Positions 46,550-55,593 of a stretch of DNA of 64,000 nt are shown piece after piece. Both the position numbers and the translations under genes were made by a program. The notes under the pieces are model-generated. The model saw only the letters and a program-made list of their open reading frames with translations, was not told where the DNA came from and did no database searches. The stretch covers positions 172,932-236,931 of the forward strand of contig JAIOOS010000027.1 in NCBI GenBank assembly GCA_021414305.1, written 5' to 3'. Within the stretch, counting starts at the first letter, position 1; every line of letters begins with the position of its first letter. The DNA is from Burkholderiales bacterium. GTDB taxonomy: Bacteria > Pseudomonadota > Gammaproteobacteria > Burkholderiales > Burkholderiaceae_C.

Positions 46550-47426
46550 AGGCCGCGACCTCGGGCCGCCGTCCGGCGCCGGCCGCGACCAGCATGCAGT
46601 AACCCTTCGGCGAGACCACCGCGTCGGCGAAGGGCGCGACCAGCTTCTTCGCCTTGAGCAGGCGATCGATCAGCGGCACCCGGCCGAGCGCCACGCCCTG
46701 CCCCGCCACCGCCGCCTGGATGAGCTGGTCGTACGAGGAGAAATGCAGCACCGCGGCCGGCTTGAGCTGGGTGAGCTGCATGGCGTGCAGCCACAGGCCC
46801 CAGTCCTGGAGGTGGTTGCCGCCGTCCGGCTCCATGCGCAGCAGCGTCTGGCGGGCCAGGTCGGCGGGCACCTTCAGCGCTGCGCCGGCGGCGCGCAACA
46901 GGCGCGGGCTGCACACCGGCGAGACGGTCTCGCCGAACAGCGGCACCGCTCCGGCCGGCAGGAGGTCGACCGAGCGGTAGCGCACCGCCACGTCGACGCC
47001 GTCGCGCTCGAGATTGGCGAGGCTGTTGCCGGTGGAGATGCGGACGTCGACCTCGGGATGGGCGGCGACGAAAGACGTGAGGCGTGGAATCAGCCAGACC
47101 CCGGCGAAGCCGGCGGTGGTGCTGACGACCACCGGCCGGGTCTCGCCGCCCGCCCGCAGGGCCCCGGCGGCCCGGTCTATCGCCGTCAGGGCTTCGGTCG
47201 TCGCCTGCTGGAACGACCGGCCCTCATCGGTCAGCACCAGGGCGCGATGCAGACGCCGGAACAACGCCACGCCCAGCCGCTCTTCGAGCGCCTGGATCTG
47301 CCGGCTGACCGCCGACTGGGTGAGCGCGATCTCGTCGGCGGCGCGGGTGAAGCTCAGGTGGCGCGCCGCCGCCTCGAAGGCGACGAGCAGCTCGAGCGGC
47401 GGAACGTCGTAGGCCCGGCGGCTCAT
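46479..47426 (-). CDS. LysR-family (GcvA-like) transcriptional regulator
   Basis: This 315-residue regulator has an N-terminal winged helix (PPLELLVAFEAAARHLSFTRA, then TQSAVSRQIQALEERLG) typical of the GcvA/AmpR branch of LysR proteins, followed by the two-lobed effector domain from about residue 95. I chose the ATG at 47426 rather than one 18 bp upstream, because a 23-bp palindrome (47439-47461), a likely operator, lies over that earlier start. It is divergent from a DUF2917 gene across 159 bp that holds two GCATG-type palindromes, so it probably regulates that gene and itself. Confidence 0.88.
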   Translation of the reverse strand: MSRRAYDVPPLELLVAFEAAARHLSFTRAADEIALTQSAVSRQIQALEERLGVALFRRLHRALVLTDEGRSFQQATTEALTAIDRAAGALRAGGETRPVVVSTTAGFAGVWLIPRLTSFVAAHPEVDVRISTGNSLANLERDGVDVAVRYRSVDLLPAGAVPLFGETVSPVCSPRLLRAAGAALKVPADLARQTLLRMEPDGGNHLQDWGLWLHAMQLTQLKPAAVLHFSSYDQLIQAAVAGQGVALGRVPLIDRLLKAKKLVAPFADAVVSPKGYCMLVAAGAGRRPEVAAFTAWLAAEARDPGSARPKGRAPP

Positions 47427-47438
47427 GGCGGACCCGAT

Positions 47439-47461
47439 ACGCATGCGCTGTATGCATGCGT
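47439..47461. promoter_or_regulatory. Palindrome near the LysR gene, candidate operator
   Basis: ACGCATGC-N7-GCATGCGT is a perfect 8-bp inverted repeat just upstream of the LysR start. Confidence 0.5.
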
Positions 47462-47556
47462 GCCATGCTCGAATACCGTTTGAGAAGGGAATCGCCGAGG
47501 CGCAATATTCAACTCGAGGCCGCTGCCGATACCCAGGGCGGACGGTCTCGATGCAT

Positions 47557-47571
47557 GCATGACATTCATGC
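47557..47571. promoter_or_regulatory. Second GCATG palindrome, candidate operator
   Basis: GCATG-N5-CATGC lies just upstream of the DUF2917 ribosome site. ATGCATGCATG (47551-47561) within it also resembles ATGCATGCGTG (47452-47462) at the first site, 99 bp away. Confidence 0.45.
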
Positions 47572-47585
47572 TACAGGAGAACGAC

Positions 47586-47840
47586 ATGCGCAACGATCTG
47601 ATGCTCGATTCCCGGACCCTCGCGAAGGGCCGCATTCGCCGCGTTCACCACGCCCTCGGCCGGCGGGTCGAGTGCGTGACCGGCGCGCTCTGGATCACGC
47701 AGGACGGCGACCCGCGCGACATCGTCCTCGAACCGGGCGGCTCGTTCACCTTCGACCTGCGCGGCGACGCCTTGATCAGCGCCCTCGACGACTCGCGATT
47801 CCTGCTCCTCGAGACCTGCGTGCCCGCCACGGCGCACTGA
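47586..47840 (+). CDS. DUF2917 family small protein
   Basis: This 84-residue protein matches the DUF2917 family of unknown role. It has a small cupin-like beta pattern (RRVECVTGALWITQDGDPRDIVLEPGG in part, then FTFDLRGDALISAL). The ATG at 47586 has a good AGGAGA ribosome site 5 nt upstream, so I prefer it to an in-frame ATG 27 bp earlier. It is divergent from a LysR regulator, a pairing I have seen as common in Burkholderiales, and GCATG palindromes lie between them. It converges on DUF1178 with 8 bp between stops. Confidence 0.82.
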   Translation: MRNDLMLDSRTLAKGRIRRVHHALGRRVECVTGALWITQDGDPRDIVLEPGGSFTFDLRGDALISALDDSRFLLLETCVPATAH

Positions 47841-47848
47841 GCCGGGGG

Positions 47849-48283
47849 CTACTGGATCGAGCCCTTCAGAGCATCGGGCAGGGGCAAGGCGACCACCTCG
47901 ATGCCCTCCTCGCGCAGCGCCTCGGCGTCTTCGCTCGATGCCCGGCCGCGGATGCCGCGTTCCTCGACCTCGCCGTAGTGGATGCGGCGCGCCTCTTCGG
48001 CGAAGCGGTCGCCGACGTCTTCGGTCGAATTCATCACCTGGCGCACCACGCGCATCCACTGGGACTGCAAGGTCATCTGCATGCCCTGCCCGGTCTCGGC
48101 CGGGGGCGGGCCCTGGCGGCTCACGTTCAGGCGGGGCGCGCTCGGCAGGCGGCTGATCTCGGTGCTGCCGCAGAGCGGACAGGCGATGGCGCTGCTCGCC
48201 GCCTGGGCGTTGAAGTCGTCTTCGGAAGCGAACCAGCCCTCGAAGGCGTGGTCGCCGGCGCAGCGCAGATTCAGCACCTTCAT
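47849..48283 (-). CDS. DUF1178 family protein
   Basis: This 144-residue cytoplasmic protein of the DUF1178 family has the family start MKVLNLRCAGDHAFEGWFAS and a CPLCGS Cys pair that may bind zinc with the first Cys, then an acidic and helical C-terminal half. The function is unknown. It lies between the NUDIX gene (22 bp upstream) and the converging DUF2917 gene and probably forms a tail to the nuo operon with the NUDIX gene, all on the minus strand. Confidence 0.88.
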   Translation of the reverse strand: MKVLNLRCAGDHAFEGWFASEDDFNAQAASSAIACPLCGSTEISRLPSAPRLNVSRQGPPPAETGQGMQMTLQSQWMRVVRQVMNSTEDVGDRFAEEARRIHYGEVEERGIRGRASSEDAEALREEGIEVVALPLPDALKGSIQ

Positions 48284-48305
48284 GCCGGCATTATCGGAGA
48301 AGCGC

Positions 48306-48905
48306 TCAAGCCGGCGCCGGCTGCCACTCGAGCGGCCAGTGTCCGGCGCCCCAGTTGCGCAGCCAGAGCAGGCCGACCAGCGTCTTGGCATCGGTAAGAG
48401 CGCCGCTTTGCGCGGCAGCCTCGAGCTCTTCGGCGCTGGCCTCTGCGACGTCGAGGAACTCGCCGGCGTCGAGGCGGCGCTCGCCGGCGATGAGGCCGCG
48501 CGCAAACCAGATCTCTATCGCCTCGGTGGCGTAGGCGATGGCGTTGTGGGTGACGCCGGCACGCGCCCATTCGGCGGCGCGGTAGCCGGTTTCCTCGAAC
48601 AGCTCGCGCGCCGCGCAGGAGAGCGGCGGCTCGCCCGCCTCGAGCTTGCCGGCCGGAAACTCGAGCAGGGCCTTGCCGATCGGGTGGCGCCACTGGCGTT
48701 CGACGATCAGCCGGTCGGGCTCGAGCATCGCGATGACCATCACCGCGCCGGGATGAACGATGTATTCACGATGCGCTTCGTTGCCGTCGGGAAGGCTGAC
48801 GCGGTCGCGGCGGACGTCGAGCAGGCGGCCCTTCCAGATCTGCTCGGACTGGGTCGTCGTTTCGCGCAAGTGGTCGGTGTCGGCGCCGAGGTCTCGCAAT
48901 CGCAT
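48306..48905 (-). CDS. NUDIX hydrolase, ADP-ribose pyrophosphatase type
   Basis: This 199-residue NUDIX enzyme has the complete box GX5EX7REUXEEXGU (from GKLEAGE to RELFEETGY), placed in the middle as in ADP-ribose pyrophosphatases (NudF-like). It probably hydrolyses ADP-ribose or a similar nucleotide sugar. The chosen ATG at 48905 gives the family N-terminus with the QIWKGRLLDVRRD segment. It follows nuoN by 29 bp on the same strand, so it may be read through from the nuo operon. Confidence 0.9.
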   Translation of the reverse strand: MRLRDLGADTDHLRETTTQSEQIWKGRLLDVRRDRVSLPDGNEAHREYIVHPGAVMVIAMLEPDRLIVERQWRHPIGKALLEFPAGKLEAGEPPLSCAARELFEETGYRAAEWARAGVTHNAIAYATEAIEIWFARGLIAGERRLDAGEFLDVAEASAEELEAAAQSGALTDAKTLVGLLWLRNWGAGHWPLEWQPAPA

Positions 48906-48934
48906 CTGGAAGTCGGCCGCGGCGCGCCAGGGCC

Positions 48935-50434
48935 TCAGGTTGCGAACATCTGCACGATGGCGTCGCGGCAGAGCGCCATCAGGCCGCCGGGGAGGATGCC
49001 CAGAAGAAGGACGGCGGCGCCGTTGAGCGAGAGCATGATCCGCGCGTCGGAGCCGCCGGCCAGCGGATGGAGGTCGACCGGCTCCTCGAAGTACATCACC
49101 TTGACGACGCGCAGGTAGTAGAACGCGCCGAGCAGCGAGAGCACGACGGCGATCACCGCGAGCCAGATGAAGCCGGGCACGTTGGTCGAGACGAGCGCCT
49201 GCAGCACCGCGAGCTTGGCGTAGAAGCCGACCGTCGGCGGAATGCCGGCGAGCGAGAACATGAGCACCGCCATGACGCCGGCGAACCACGGGCTCCTCTT
49301 CGCCAGCCCTCTGAAGTCGTCGATCAGCTCGGCCTCGTGGCCGGCGCGCGAGAGCAGCATGATCATGCCGAAGGTGCCGAGCGAGGTGAGCACGTCGACG
49401 ATGACGTAGAACATCGCCGAGCTGTAGGCGTTGCTCGCCGAAACCGTGTTGCTGCTGACCACGCCCGGACACAGGCCGAGCAGCATGAAGCCGATCTGGG
49501 CGATGGTCGAATAGGCGAGCATCCGCTTGATGTTGCCTTGCGCGATCGCCGCGAGGTTGCCGAGCAGCATCGAGCCGACCGAGAGCAGCACCAGCATCTG
49601 CTGCCAGTCGACCGCCAGGCCGAGCATGCCCTCGACCAGGAGGCGGATCGTGATCGCGAACGCCGCCAGCTTGGGCGCGCCGCCCACCATCAGCGTGATC
49701 GCCGTCGGCGCGCCCTGGTAGACGTCGGGCACCCACATGTGGAACGGCACGGCGCCGAGCTTGAACGCCAGCCCGGCGACGACGAAGACCGTGCCCAGGA
49801 TCAGCACCGACTTGTTGATCTGGCCGGTGCCGATGGCCTTGAACACCTCGCTGATCTCGAGCGAGCCGGTCGCGCCGTACATCATCGACAGGCCGTAGAG
49901 CAGGAAGCCGCTCGCCAGCGCGCCGAGCACGAAGTACTTCATCGCCGCCTCGGTGGCGGAGATGCTGTCACGACGCATGGCGACCAGCGCGTAGAGGCTC
50001 AGCGACATCAGCTCGAGGCCGAGGTAGACGACCAGGAAGTTGTTCGCGGCCAGCATCACCAGGATGCCGAGCAGCGAGAACATCGAGAGGGAGAACAGCT
50101 CGCCCTTGAGCATCTCGCGCTCGGCGGCATAGGGCCGCGCGTAGACCAGCGTGACCATCATGGCCAGGGTGGCGAACACGCCGAGCAGGTGGCCCATCGG
50201 GTCGGCGACCACCATCCGCTGCATCGCGTAGAGGGTGACGGTGTTCGGGCCCTCGCCGTTGGAAAACCCGTTGGCGAAGTACCAGAGCTGCAGCAGGGCG
50301 ACGACGAACAGCGACCCCTGCGCCAGGCAGTAGGTGACCAGCCGGTTCGGGTCCTTGACCCAGAGGTCGACGAGCGCGACCAGGCAGGCCGCGGCGAGCA
50401 GCAGGATTTCGGGAGAGACGGCTTGCCAGTTCAT
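48935..50434 (-). CDS. nuoN: NADH-quinone oxidoreductase subunit N
   Basis: This 499-residue membrane antiporter-like subunit of complex I is one of three Mrp-like proton channels. About 14 helices are seen, with the core Lys/Glu helices (VVYLGLELMSLSLYAL, FKLGAVPFHMWVPDVYQGAP) intact. The ATG at 50434 is chosen over a TTG six codons upstream. It is the last nuo gene, 7 bp after nuoM. Confidence 0.95.
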   Translation of the reverse strand: MNWQAVSPEILLLAAACLVALVDLWVKDPNRLVTYCLAQGSLFVVALLQLWYFANGFSNGEGPNTVTLYAMQRMVVADPMGHLLGVFATLAMMVTLVYARPYAAEREMLKGELFSLSMFSLLGILVMLAANNFLVVYLGLELMSLSLYALVAMRRDSISATEAAMKYFVLGALASGFLLYGLSMMYGATGSLEISEVFKAIGTGQINKSVLILGTVFVVAGLAFKLGAVPFHMWVPDVYQGAPTAITLMVGGAPKLAAFAITIRLLVEGMLGLAVDWQQMLVLLSVGSMLLGNLAAIAQGNIKRMLAYSTIAQIGFMLLGLCPGVVSSNTVSASNAYSSAMFYVIVDVLTSLGTFGMIMLLSRAGHEAELIDDFRGLAKRSPWFAGVMAVLMFSLAGIPPTVGFYAKLAVLQALVSTNVPGFIWLAVIAVVLSLLGAFYYLRVVKVMYFEEPVDLHPLAGGSDARIMLSLNGAAVLLLGILPGGLMALCRDAIVQMFAT

Positions 50435-50441
50435 GATGGGG

Positions 50442-51938
50442 TCACTGGGCAATCTTGCTGATCGAGGTGTGGCGCAGCAGCTGCTCGACCGAGGCGTGCA
50501 TCACGTCGGTGAACGGCTTCGGATAGATGCCCATCGCGAGCACCGCGGCGGCGAGCACGCCGAGCATCGCGAACTCGCGGCGATCGAGGTCCTGCAACTC
50601 GCCGACGTGGTGGTTGGCAACGGCGCCGAAATAGACGCGCTTGACCATCCAGAGCGTGTAGGCCGCGCCCCAGATCATGGTCGAGGCGGCGAGCGCGGCG
50701 ATCCAGAAGTTCACCTTGACCGCGCCGAGGATCACCATCCACTCGCCGACGAATCCGGCCGTGCCCGGCAGGCCGCAGTTGGCCATGGCGAACAGCACCG
50801 CCAGGGCGGCGAACTTCGGCATGGTGTTGGCGACGCCGCCGTAGGCCGAGATCTCGCGCGAGTGGACCCGGTCGTAGAGGACGCCGATGCACAGGAACAT
50901 CGCCCCCGAGACGAAGCCGTGCGAGATCATCTGCACGATCGCACCCGAGACGGCGAGCTCGTTGCCGCGTCCCTGGGCGTCGAACAGGAAGAAGCCGAGG
51001 GTGACGAAGCCCATGTGGGCGATCGACGAATAGGCGACCAGCTTCTTCATGTCGCTCTGCACCAGCGCGACGAAGCCGATGTAGACCACCGCGATGAGCG
51101 AGAGCGCGACCATGAACCAGGCCCACTTGTGGCTGGCGTCGGGCGCGATCGGCAGCGAGAACCGCAGGAAGCCGTAGGCGCCGAGCTTGAGCATGATCGC
51201 CGCCAGCACCACCGAGCCGCCGGTCGGCGCCTCGACGTGCGCGTCGGGCAGCCAGGTGTGCACCGGCCACATCGGCACCTTGACCGCGAAGGCGAAGAAG
51301 AAGGCGAAGAACAGCAGCACCTGCGCGTTCAGCGGCAGCGGCAGGCGGTGCCAGGCGAGGATGTCGAAGCTGCCACCGGACTTGTAGTACAGGTAGATCA
51401 GCGCCACCAGCATCAGCAGCGAGCCGGCGAGCGTGTAGAGGAAGAACTTGAACGCCGCGTAGACGCGCCGCGGCCCGCCCCAGACGCCGATGATGAGATA
51501 CATCGGGATCAGCGTCGCCTCGAAGAACACGTAGAACAGCAGCCCGTCGAGGGCCGAGAACACGCCGACCAGGAGGCCCGAGAGGATCAGGAACGCGCCC
51601 ATGTACTGGTTGACGCGCTCGGTGATCACCTTCCAGGCCGAGACGACGACGATAACGGTGATGAAGGCCGACAGCAGGACGAACCAGACCGAGAGGCCGT
51701 CGACGCCGAGCAGGTACCAGACGTTGAAGCGGCCGATCCACGGCTGGCGCTCGACGAACTGCATCGCCGCGGTCGCGGTGTTGAAGCCGGTGACGAGCGG
51801 GATCGTCACCAGGAAGCTCAGGATCGAGGCGATCAGCGCCGCCCAGCGCACGGCTTCGGCGCGCTCGTCCCGCCCGAAGGCGAGCAGCAGCACGCCCGAG
51901 AGGATGGGCAGCCAGATCGCGATGCTCAGGAGCGGCAT
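50442..51938 (-). CDS. nuoM: NADH-quinone oxidoreductase subunit M
   Basis: This 498-residue membrane subunit has about 14 helices, including the conserved AVKVPMWPVHTWLPDAHVEAP segment and the VFFEATLIPMYLIIG Glu helix used in proton pumping. It is shorter than NuoL and lacks that protein's long C-terminal lateral helix, as expected. It lies between nuoL (24 bp upstream) and nuoN. Confidence 0.96.
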   Translation of the reverse strand: MPLLSIAIWLPILSGVLLLAFGRDERAEAVRWAALIASILSFLVTIPLVTGFNTATAAMQFVERQPWIGRFNVWYLLGVDGLSVWFVLLSAFITVIVVVSAWKVITERVNQYMGAFLILSGLLVGVFSALDGLLFYVFFEATLIPMYLIIGVWGGPRRVYAAFKFFLYTLAGSLLMLVALIYLYYKSGGSFDILAWHRLPLPLNAQVLLFFAFFFAFAVKVPMWPVHTWLPDAHVEAPTGGSVVLAAIMLKLGAYGFLRFSLPIAPDASHKWAWFMVALSLIAVVYIGFVALVQSDMKKLVAYSSIAHMGFVTLGFFLFDAQGRGNELAVSGAIVQMISHGFVSGAMFLCIGVLYDRVHSREISAYGGVANTMPKFAALAVLFAMANCGLPGTAGFVGEWMVILGAVKVNFWIAALAASTMIWGAAYTLWMVKRVYFGAVANHHVGELQDLDRREFAMLGVLAAAVLAMGIYPKPFTDVMHASVEQLLRHTSISKIAQ

Positions 51939-51962
51939 GGTTTCTTGTTGTTCTCGCTTCGG

Positions 51963-54062
51963 CTAGCGGCCGAACAGGTTGCCTAGATAGGGCCAGAGCT
52001 GCCAGGTCATGAGGCCGATCACGCCGACGATCATGACCAGCGCGTACCAGTAGAGATAGCCGCTCTGCAGCCGGCGCGTCGACTGGCCGAGGCGGCCGAT
52101 CGCGTTGGCGCTGCCGTCGATGAAGACACCGTCGATCACGCCGACGTCGCCCCGCTGCCAGAGCGCGGTGCCGAGGCCGACCGCGGCGCGCGACAGCACG
52201 TGCTCGTTGAACCAGTCGAACCAGTACTTGTTGTCGAGCAGGCGGTAGACGAAGCCGAAGCGGCGCTGGATCGCGGCCGGGATGTCGGGCCGCTTCAGAT
52301 AGAGGAACCAGGCGACGACGACGCCGCCGATCGCCAGCCAGAGGACGAGGCCGCTGAGCGAGTGCACGACCATCGCCACCGGCCCGTGCCACTCCTTGGC
52401 GAGCTCGGCCATGGCCGGATGGGCGCCGCGGTAGGTGGTGATCGCACCCTTGAAGAACTCGCCGAACAGCATCGGGCCGATCGTGAAGAAGCCGATCACG
52501 ACGGAGGGGATCGCCAGGGCGATCAACGGCCACGTGACGACCGCGGGCGATTCGTGCGGCGGCGCATGCGGGTCGTGGGCGTGCGCGTCCGGCTCGGCGT
52601 GGCTGGCGTGCGCATCGGCGCCATGGCTCTGGTCGTGGGCCGCGTGGTCGTCGTGCGCCTCGGGCGGGAACGGCTTGTTGCGGAAGCGCTCCGGCCCGTG
52701 GAAGACCAGAAAGTACATGCGGAACGAGTAGAACGCCGTCACGAACACGCCGGCGGCGACCGCGAAGTAGGCGAAGCCGGCGCCGTAGAGGTGGCTCGCG
52801 TGCACCGCCTCGATGATCGAGTCCTTCGAGTAGAAGCCCGAGAAGAACGGCGTGCCGATCAGCGCCAGCGAGCCGATCAGCGACGTGATCCAGGTGATCG
52901 GCATGTACTTGCGCAGGCCGCCCATGTTGCGGATGTCCTGGTCGTGGTGCATGCCGATGATCACCGAGCCCGCGGCCAGGAACAGCAGCGCCTTGAAGAA
53001 GGCGTGCGTCATCAGGTGGAACACCGCCACCGAGTAGGCCGAGGCGCCGAGCGCCACCGTCATGTAGCCGAGCTGCGACAGCGTGGAGTAGGCGACGACC
53101 CGCTTGATGTCGTTCTGGATGACGCCGAGAAAGCCCATGAAGAGCGCGGTGATCGCGCCGATGATCATCACCACCGAGAGCGCCGTGTCGGAGAGCTCGA
53201 ACAGCGGCGACATCCGCGCGACCATGAAGATGCCCGCGGTGACCATGGTCGCGGCGTGGATCAGCGCGGAGATCGGCGTCGGGCCTTCCATCGAGTCGGG
53301 CAGCCAGACGTGCAGCGGCACCTGCGCGCTCTTGCCCATGGCGCCGATGAACAGGCAGATGCAGATCACGGTGATCAGCCGCCAGTCCATGCCCGGAAAG
53401 CCGAGCTTGGCGAGCTCGCCGCCCTTCGCGAAGGCCTCGCCGTAGTTCAGGGTGCCGGCGTAGGCGACGATCAGGCCGATGCCGAGGATGAAGCCGAAGT
53501 CGCCGACCCGGTTGACGATGAACGCCTTCATGTTGGCGAAGATCGCCGTCGGCCGCGTGTACCAGAAGCCGATCAGCAGGTAGGAGACCAGGCCCACCGC
53601 TTCCCAGCCGAAGAAGAGCTGCAGGAAGTTGTTGCTCATGACCAGCATGAGCATCGAGAAGGTGAAGAGCGAGATGTAGCTGAAGAAGCGCTGGTAGCCC
53701 GGGTCGTCGGCCATGTAGCCGATGGTGTAGACGTGCACCATCAGCGAGACGAAGGTCACGACCGCCATCATCATCGCCGTGAGGCCGTCGACGAGAAAGC
53801 CGATCTCCATCTTCAGGCTGCCCGGGCCGCCGCCGCCCACCATCAGCCACTCGTAGACCGTGGCGTTGTAGCGCGCGCCTTCGGCCGCCACCAGGTAGAG
53901 CACCCAGGCGGAGAGGGCGAAGGAGATCGCGACGCCGAGGATGGTGACGGTGTGCGCGCCGCGGCGGCCGACCTGCCGGCCGAACAGGCCGGCGACGACG
54001 GCGCCGACCAGCGGCGCCATCGGCACGGCGAGAAGGAGGCCGGAAGAGAGTTGAGTTGCCAT
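51963..54062 (-). CDS. nuoL: NADH-quinone oxidoreductase subunit L
   Basis: This 699-residue proton-pumping subunit ends in the long lateral helix that braces the membrane arm. The conserved VPLHVWLPDSMEGPTP segment and FFGWEAVGLVSYLL Glu helix are present. A His/Asp/Ala-rich insertion (about residues 466-505, many H-A-H and D-H pairs) sits in a loop between helices, and similar loops occur in other betaproteobacterial NuoL proteins. It is 12 bp after nuoK. Confidence 0.96.
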   Translation of the reverse strand: MATQLSSGLLLAVPMAPLVGAVVAGLFGRQVGRRGAHTVTILGVAISFALSAWVLYLVAAEGARYNATVYEWLMVGGGGPGSLKMEIGFLVDGLTAMMMAVVTFVSLMVHVYTIGYMADDPGYQRFFSYISLFTFSMLMLVMSNNFLQLFFGWEAVGLVSYLLIGFWYTRPTAIFANMKAFIVNRVGDFGFILGIGLIVAYAGTLNYGEAFAKGGELAKLGFPGMDWRLITVICICLFIGAMGKSAQVPLHVWLPDSMEGPTPISALIHAATMVTAGIFMVARMSPLFELSDTALSVVMIIGAITALFMGFLGVIQNDIKRVVAYSTLSQLGYMTVALGASAYSVAVFHLMTHAFFKALLFLAAGSVIIGMHHDQDIRNMGGLRKYMPITWITSLIGSLALIGTPFFSGFYSKDSIIEAVHASHLYGAGFAYFAVAAGVFVTAFYSFRMYFLVFHGPERFRNKPFPPEAHDDHAAHDQSHGADAHASHAEPDAHAHDPHAPPHESPAVVTWPLIALAIPSVVIGFFTIGPMLFGEFFKGAITTYRGAHPAMAELAKEWHGPVAMVVHSLSGLVLWLAIGGVVVAWFLYLKRPDIPAAIQRRFGFVYRLLDNKYWFDWFNEHVLSRAAVGLGTALWQRGDVGVIDGVFIDGSANAIGRLGQSTRRLQSGYLYWYALVMIVGVIGLMTWQLWPYLGNLFGR

Positions 54063-54074
54063 GGGCTTTCGGCC

Positions 54075-54392
54075 TCAGCCCTTGAGCGTGTCGAGCTCGT
54101 CGACGGCGATCGTCGAGCGGGTGCGGAACAGCACGACCAGGATCGCCAGGCCGATCGCCGACTCGGCCGCGGCAACGGTGAGGATGAAGAACACGAACAC
54201 CTGGCCGGCCATGTCGCCGAGGTAGTAGGAGAAGGCGACGAAGTTCAGGTTGACCGCGAGCAGCATCAGCTCGATCGCCATCAGCAGGACGATCAGGTTC
54301 TTGCGGTTGAGGAAGATGCCGATCACCGACAGCGCGAACAGGATCGCGCTGACCGTGAGGTAGTGGCCGAGGGTGATGGCGCCCAGGTTCAT
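54075..54392 (-). CDS. nuoK: NADH-quinone oxidoreductase subunit K
   Basis: This 105-residue membrane subunit has three helices with the essential Glu in LLMAIELMLLAVNLNF. I chose the ATG at 54392, which overlaps the stop of nuoJ by 4 bp; upstream sequence in the same frame is antisense. It is a few residues longer than the usual 101. Confidence 0.95.
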   Translation of the reverse strand: MNLGAITLGHYLTVSAILFALSVIGIFLNRKNLIVLLMAIELMLLAVNLNFVAFSYYLGDMAGQVFVFFILTVAAAESAIGLAILVVLFRTRSTIAVDELDTLKG

Positions 54393-55036
54393 CGCCTGTC
54401 TCCCACCGGCTTCGCCGCGTCGCTGACGGCGTCGTGCGCCACCGCTTCCGGATTCATCTTCACCAGCCGGACGCGATCGGCCTTCTTCGCCTTGACCTGC
54501 TCCGACGGATCCATGTGCTTCGAGTCCTTGCGGGCGCGCAGGGTGAGCGAGATCGCGGCGATGATCGCGACCAGCAGGATCACGGCGGCGACCTGCAGCG
54601 GATAGAGGTAGTTGGTGTAGACGTCGACGCCGAGCGCCTTGGTGTTGCCGAGCTTGAGCGCCGCCGCCGAGAGCGGGCGCGCCTCGGTGACGTAGAAGCC
54701 CGGGATCAGCACCGCCGCCATCTCGAGCGCGATCACCACGCCGACCAGAAGCGCCACCGGGAAGTGCTTCCAGAAGCCGACGCGCAGCGATGCGGTGTCG
54801 ACGTCGAGCATCATCACGACGAACAGGAACAGCACCATCACCGCGCCGACGTAGACCAGCACCAGCGCGATCGCCAGGAACTCGGCGCGCAGCAGGATCC
54901 AGACGCAGGCGGCGCTGAAGAACGCCAGCACGAGGTACAGCGCCGCATACACGGGGCTGCGCGCCGTGATCACCCGGAACGCGGCGAACAGCAGCACGAT
55001 CGAGAAGACGTAGAAGAGTGCGGTGGCAGTCGTCAT
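54389..55036 (-). CDS. nuoJ: NADH-quinone oxidoreductase subunit J
   Basis: This 215-residue membrane subunit has five helices and the conserved VYVGAVMVLFLFVVMML pi-bulge helix that links the quinone site to the proton channels. A charged C-terminal tail follows (about 165-215). It overlaps nuoK by 4 bp and starts 57 bp after the nuoI stop, the longest gap inside the operon. Confidence 0.95.
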   Translation of the reverse strand: MTTATALFYVFSIVLLFAAFRVITARSPVYAALYLVLAFFSAACVWILLRAEFLAIALVLVYVGAVMVLFLFVVMMLDVDTASLRVGFWKHFPVALLVGVVIALEMAAVLIPGFYVTEARPLSAAALKLGNTKALGVDVYTNYLYPLQVAAVILLVAIIAAISLTLRARKDSKHMDPSEQVKAKKADRVRLVKMNPEAVAHDAVSDAAKPVGDRR

Positions 55037-55093
55037 GGGAATCGGTTCGCGCGCGTCTGCACCTCACCGCCCGACCTCGGGCGGCGCGGCGCT

Positions 55094-55591
55094 TCAGCGG
55101 TACTTGGCGTCCGCCTCCTTCGCCGCGGCGATCTCGGGTTCGTAGCGGTCGCCGACGGCGAGCAGCATGTCCTTGGTGAAGTACAGGTCGCCGCGCTTCT
55201 CGCCGTGGTATTCGAAGATGTGCGTTTCGACAATCGAATCGACCGGGCAGCTTTCCTCGCAGAAGCCGCAGAAGATGCACTTGGTGAGGTCGATGTCGTA
55301 GCGGGTGGTGCGGCGCGAGCCGTCGTCTCGCACGTCGCTCTCGATCGTGATCGCCAGCGCCGGGCAGACCGCCTCGCACAGCTTGCAGGCGATGCAGCGC
55401 TCCTCGCCGTTCTCGTAGCGGCGCAGCGCATGCAGGCCGCGAAAGCGAGGGGATAGCGGCGTCTTCTCTTCCGGGTACTGCACCGTCACCTTCTTCGCCA
55501 GGAAGTGCCGGCCGGTGAGCCTCATGCCCTTGAACAGCTCGCCGAGCATGAAGCTCGAGAGGAAATCCTTGATCGGTGTCGCTTGCGCCAT
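55094..55591 (-). CDS. nuoI: NADH-quinone oxidoreductase subunit I
   Basis: This 165-residue peripheral subunit carries two [4Fe-4S] clusters: CIACKLCEAVCP and CIFCGFCEESCP. An N-terminal amphipathic part (FLSSFMLGELFKGM) anchors it to the membrane near the quinone site. It is 2 bp after nuoH. Confidence 0.96.
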   Translation of the reverse strand: MAQATPIKDFLSSFMLGELFKGMRLTGRHFLAKKVTVQYPEEKTPLSPRFRGLHALRRYENGEERCIACKLCEAVCPALAITIESDVRDDGSRRTTRYDIDLTKCIFCGFCEESCPVDSIVETHIFEYHGEKRGDLYFTKDMLLAVGDRYEPEIAAAKEADAKYR

Positions 55592-55593
55592 GT

